Part shown: one piece after another, positions 6,174-8,977 of the stretch
How positions within the stretch are numbered: the first letter of the stretch is position 1
How the letters are laid out: every line of letters starts with the position of its first letter
NCBI GenBank assembly: GCA_021790615.1
Contig: JAJYGW010000135.1
Coordinates: 1-8,977, forward strand
Source of the DNA: Actinomycetes bacterium
Lineage (GTDB): Bacteria; Actinomycetota; Acidimicrobiia; Acidimicrobiales; JAKAOS01
Reading direction: 5' to 3'
DNA: 8,977 nt
The notes under the pieces: generated by a model
What the model saw: the letters and a program-made list of their open reading frames with translations, nothing else
Databases searched by the model: none
What the model was told of the DNA's origin: nothing
Made by a program: the position numbers and the translations under genes

Positions 6174-7406
6174 ATGACCACGGAAGGAAGAAAAGAGGTG
6201 CTCGTCCCACGGACCGCCCGCGACGTGGTGGTGCCCGAGAAGGAGGTGGTGGAGCTCGCCCAGGAGCTCGTCCGCTGTCGCTCGGTCTACGACCCCGAGC
6301 GCGGGACGAACGAAGCTTCTGCGGCGCGCCTGGTCGAGGCACGGATGCGGAGCTTCGGCTGGAGCGTCGAGGTGACCGAGGTCGCGCCCGGCCGACCGAA
6401 CGTCATCGCCACCCTCCCCGTGCATGCTGCCGGGCGGACCCTCGCCTTCGAGGGTCATCTCGACGTGGTGACCGCGGGGGACGAAGCGCGCTGGTCCGTC
6501 GGCCCCTTCAGCGGCGAGATCGTGGGGGAACGCCTCTACGGCCGGGGAGCTGCGGACATGAGGGCCGGCGTCGCCGCCATGATCTACGGCGCCCGCGCCC
6601 TCGAGCTCGCCGGGCCGTTCCACGGCACCGTGAAGGTGTGCGCCCTCGTCGACGAGGAGGGCGTGATGACCGGCGCGAAGCATGCCGCCGCCTCGGGTGC
6701 GCTCGACACGGTCACAGCGATGATCGTCTGCGAGCCCGAGGGCGACGAGGTCTGCCCCAGCTCGAAGGGCGCGATCAGGCTTCGCCTGGAGGTGTCCGGC
6801 ACGATGGCCCACGGCGCGATGCCCGAGCTCGGGCGCAGCCCGCTCCCTGTCCTCGCAGCGTGCGTCGAGCGCCTTCACCAGGTCCAAGGACGTCTCCAGG
6901 AGACCCACGGCTCTCATCTTCGACTCGGCAGCGTGTACCTGACCCCGACCGCCCTCGTGGCCGGCTCGGCCCAGCAGATGAACGTCATCCCTGCAGCCGG
7001 GAGCCTCTTCATCGACGTCCGCACGATTCCGGGTGTCGACCATCCATCGCTCGTCGACGAGCTGTCCCGTGTGTTCGCCGAGATCGCGCGGGGGAACGGG
7101 ACGCACGCCGTGCTCGAGGTCATCGACGACCGGCCGCCGGTCGACACGCCGGTGGACGACCCCGTCGTCCGGTGCCTCGTCGACGCGCACGAGCTCGAGA
7201 CGGGCTCGCGACCCGCCATCGGAGGCGTGCCGGGCACCACCGACGGCACGGTCTTCAACAGGGAGCTCGGGGTGCCGACCGTCGTCTACGGGCCAGGAGA
7301 CAAGTGGATCGCCCATCAAGTCGACGAGTTCGTGCAGGTCGACGACATCATCCGATACGCACGCACCTACGCGCGTGCCGCGCGCCAGTTCCTGGCGGTG
7401 CGCTGA
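6174..7406 (+). CDS. M20-family metallopeptidase/amidohydrolase (ArgE/DapE/carboxypeptidase G2 type)
   Basis: Predicted cytoplasmic di-zinc hydrolase that removes an acyl or aminoacyl group from an amide or dipeptide. The 410 residues show all expected ligands: H95 and D97 in GHLDVV, bridging D128 in GRGAADMRAG, catalytic E161 and ligand E162 in VDEEG, E186 in CEPEG, and C-terminal H381 in the AHQVDE motif. H in GTMAHGAMPE (about 204-213) marks the dimerisation domain that completes the active site in many relatives. There is no signal peptide. The start could be ATG 6174 (no ribosome binding site, possibly near-leaderless) or GTG 6198, which follows GGAAGGAAG. The stop is 1 nt before the next ATG, so it is coupled to the P1 hydrolase. 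Family members include acetylornithine and succinyl-diaminopimelate deacylases, aminoacylases and carnosinases; the sequence does not separate these, and the catabolic context argues against a biosynthetic role. Confidence 0.94.
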   Translation: MTTEGRKEVLVPRTARDVVVPEKEVVELAQELVRCRSVYDPERGTNEASAARLVEARMRSFGWSVEVTEVAPGRPNVIATLPVHAAGRTLAFEGHLDVVTAGDEARWSVGPFSGEIVGERLYGRGAADMRAGVAAMIYGARALELAGPFHGTVKVCALVDEEGVMTGAKHAAASGALDTVTAMIVCEPEGDEVCPSSKGAIRLRLEVSGTMAHGAMPELGRSPLPVLAACVERLHQVQGRLQETHGSHLRLGSVYLTPTALVAGSAQQMNVIPAAGSLFIDVRTIPGVDHPSLVDELSRVFAEIARGNGTHAVLEVIDDRPPVDTPVDDPVVRCLVDAHELETGSRPAIGGVPGTTDGTVFNRELGVPTVVYGPGDKWIAHQVDEFVQVDDIIRYARTYARAARQFLAVR

Positions 7407-7407
7407 G

Positions 7408-8439
7408 ATGGTCGTCCATGCGGGGATCCACAACGACCTGCGCGACGTGCCAGGGGTGCGGGTAGGCCACGCCCAGCGCACCCAGCACCGATGGCTGAGC
7501 GGGGTGACCGTGGTGCTCCCGCCGCCCGCCGGCGCGACGTGCGGGGTCGACGTCCGCGGCGGCGCCCCGGGCACGAGGGAGACCGACCTCCTCGACCCGC
7601 GCAACACGGTGGAGCGCGTCCATGGGATCGTCCTGACCGGCGGCAGCGCCTACGGGCTCGCTGCTGCCGACGGCGTGGTCCGTGCGCTCGGTGACGCGCG
7701 GATCGGCTTCCCGGTCGGCGAGGCCCCCCACGAGGTGGTCCCGATCGTCCCGGCCGCCGTGATCTTCGATCTCGGACGCGGTGGGGACTTCACGATGCGG
7801 CCTGACGCCGAGGTCGGCCGTGAGGCCTATCTCGCAGCGGTCGCCGCCACCCCTCATGGCCCGCTGCAGGGCTGTGTCGGCGCAGGCACCGGGGCATGCG
7901 CGGGCCGTCTGAAAGGCGGCGTGGGCTCCGCGAGCGCCGTCTTGGACGACGGCACGACGGTCGCCGCGCTGATGGTGGTGAACTCCCACGGCACGACCGT
8001 CGACCCCTCGACCGGCGCGCTCCTCGGCGCGCGCTTCGGCCTGAGGTCAGAGTTCGGCACATTGCGACCGATCCCGGCGACTGACGACGCGGGAGGCCCG
8101 CCGCCCGGCGCGCTCAACACGACGATCGGGGTCGTCGCGACCGATGTCGCGCTCACCAAGGCGCAGTGCGCCAAGCTGGCGGGCGTCGCGCACGACGGGA
8201 TCGCACGCGCCGTTCACCCGGCCCACAGCCCCTACGACGGCGACACCGTCTTCGCGATGGCGACCGGCTCACGTGCCGGCAGCGTCGAGCTCGCGTCCTT
8301 CTACACCCTTGTCGAGGCTGCTGCGGACTGCGTCACCCGGTCCATCGCGCACGCGATGCTCCACGCCCGCTCGGTCAAGACCGACGCCGGCCACTGGCCC
8401 GCGTACAGGGACGTCCATCTCGAGACGGAGGCACCGTGA
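7408..8439 (+). CDS. P1/S58-family self-cleaving aminopeptidase (DmpA/BapA/NylC type)
   Basis: Predicted N-terminal-nucleophile hydrolase acting on the amino end of peptides or on amide oligomers. The 343-residue precursor begins with the family's DVPGVRVGHA (13-22), then VLTGGSAYGLAAADGV (75-90) and the glycine-rich VGAGTGA (157-163) leading to KGGVGSAS (169-176). N192-S193 in ALMVVNSHG sits where relatives autocleave: DmpA and BapA cut between Asn and Ser, exposing the serine as N-terminal nucleophile. Cleavage here would give an alpha chain of 192 and a beta chain of 151 residues. The beta chain has the conserved LNTTIGVVATD (236-246) and YDGDTVFAMATG (276-287). No signal peptide is seen. 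ATG 7408 is 1 nt after the M20 stop and no strong ribosome binding site is visible; the frame is open further upstream but inside the M20 gene. Known members cleave L-aminoamides, beta-aminoacyl peptides or nylon-6 oligomers; which applies cannot be told. Confidence 0.94.
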   Translation: MVVHAGIHNDLRDVPGVRVGHAQRTQHRWLSGVTVVLPPPAGATCGVDVRGGAPGTRETDLLDPRNTVERVHGIVLTGGSAYGLAAADGVVRALGDARIGFPVGEAPHEVVPIVPAAVIFDLGRGGDFTMRPDAEVGREAYLAAVAATPHGPLQGCVGAGTGACAGRLKGGVGSASAVLDDGTTVAALMVVNSHGTTVDPSTGALLGARFGLRSEFGTLRPIPATDDAGGPPPGALNTTIGVVATDVALTKAQCAKLAGVAHDGIARAVHPAHSPYDGDTVFAMATGSRAGSVELASFYTLVEAAADCVTRSIAHAMLHARSVKTDAGHWPAYRDVHLETEAP

Positions 8440-8977
8440 GCGCGCCGATCCACCCGCTCCCGTTCCCTCCGGGGCTCCCGATCGGAGACGGCTGGGACGT
8501 CTCGGGCCCCACGACGCCCGTGCTCTTCCCTTTCGACAAGGCGCAGATCGCCGAAGCGCCGGCCGGCTCCGTGACGCAGGCGACGCGGGCAATCGACGCG
8601 GCGGCGGGTGTCGAAGCGGCGACCGCGGCCCTTCCCTCCCACGTGCGGCGCTCGGTGCTCTTCGAGGCAGCCACCCGCATCGCACGGACACGGCGAGCCT
8701 TCGAGGACCTCCTCGTGCTCGAGACGGGCAAGCCGCTCGTCGACTGCCGCACCGAGGTCTCGCGTGCCGTCGCCACGCTGCAGTCCGCTGCCGAGGAGGT
8801 CGCGCGGATCCACGGTGAGACGGTCCCCCTCGACCTTCTCCCCTCGGGCGAGGGGCTCTTCGGCTTCTGGACCCGCGTGCCGATCGGCACCGTGGTAGGG
8901 ATCACCGGCTTCAACTACCCGCTCCTGCTCTCCGCCCACAAGATCGCCCCGGCGATCGCCGCGGGCTGCCCTGTCGT
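8436..8977 (+). CDS. NAD(P)-dependent aldehyde dehydrogenase, N-terminal part (continues beyond window)
   Basis: Oxidises an aldehyde to the acid. The first 180 residues are present. Recognisable elements are ETGKPL (96-101), the start of the Rossmann cofactor domain with VPIGTVVGITGFNYPL (148-163), where N160 matches the invariant oxyanion-hole asparagine, and KIAPAIAAGCPV (169-180). The catalytic cysteine and glutamate lie outside the window, so activity cannot be confirmed. The middle motif looks closer to lactaldehyde/phosphonoacetaldehyde-type enzymes than to methylmalonate-semialdehyde dehydrogenase, by eye only. GTG 8436 overlaps the P1 stop by four bases (GTGA), pointing to a shared transcript and coupled translation. 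In this context it may oxidise a semialdehyde formed after hydrolysis and deamination, which is inference. Confidence 0.9.
   Translation, partial: MSAPIHPLPFPPGLPIGDGWDVSGPTTPVLFPFDKAQIAEAPAGSVTQATRAIDAAAGVEAATAALPSHVRRSVLFEAATRIARTRRAFEDLLVLETGKPLVDCRTEVSRAVATLQSAAEEVARIHGETVPLDLLPSGEGLFGFWTRVPIGTVVGITGFNYPLLLSAHKIAPAIAAGCPV

Noticed and set aside
6081..7607. Long minus-strand open frame (508 codons) opposite the M20 gene
   Set aside because: It is antisense to a gene with a complete set of zinc-ligand motifs. The translation is rich in Arg, His, Asp and Gly with no recognisable domain, as expected for the mirror frame of high-GC coding DNA.

Overview
The window is GC-rich, densely coded bacterial DNA with frequent GTG starts and stop/start overlaps. 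This suggests a high-GC lineage, plausibly an actinobacterium, but no phylogenetic marker is present and the assignment is only an impression. No rRNA, tRNA, insertion sequence, integrase or CRISPR array was seen.

Two divergent gene blocks flank a short intergenic region (5984-6173). The left block reads leftward on the minus strand. It holds an FCD-type GntR regulator (5150-5983), a 123-bp promoter/operator gap, and then a complete peptide-type (Dpp/Opp/Gsi-like) ABC importer. The importer consists of a substrate-binding protein (3437-5026), a DppB-type permease (2467-3411, apparently starting at CTG), a DppC-type permease (1562-2470) and one polypeptide fusing the DppD-like and DppF-like ATPases (start 1562, running off the left edge). 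The DppB-to-DppC junction is a 4-nt overlap and the DppC-to-ATPase junction a 1-nt overlap.

The right block reads rightward on the plus strand. It holds an M20 zinc amidohydrolase/peptidase (6174-7406), a P1/S58-family self-processing aminopeptidase of the DmpA/BapA/NylC type (7408-8439) and the N-terminal third of an aldehyde dehydrogenase (from 8436, running off the right edge). These genes are separated by 1 nt or overlap by 4 nt, so they are probably one transcript.

Taken together this looks like an uptake-and-catabolism locus for a peptide-like or amide-linked compound. The importer would bring it in, the two different amide hydrolases would cut it, the aldehyde dehydrogenase would oxidise a downstream aldehyde, and the GntR/FCD protein would sense the substrate or a product. 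P1 enzymes of the DmpA/BapA type act on beta-aminoacyl peptides and NylC acts on nylon oligomers, so an unusual peptide or amide is a reasonable but unproven substrate. The most distinctive local features are the nested inverted repeats around the -10 element of the importer promoter, the repeat-containing linker in the fused ATPase, the missing conventional start codon for the DppB permease, and the pairing of M20 and P1 hydrolases with a dedicated transporter.
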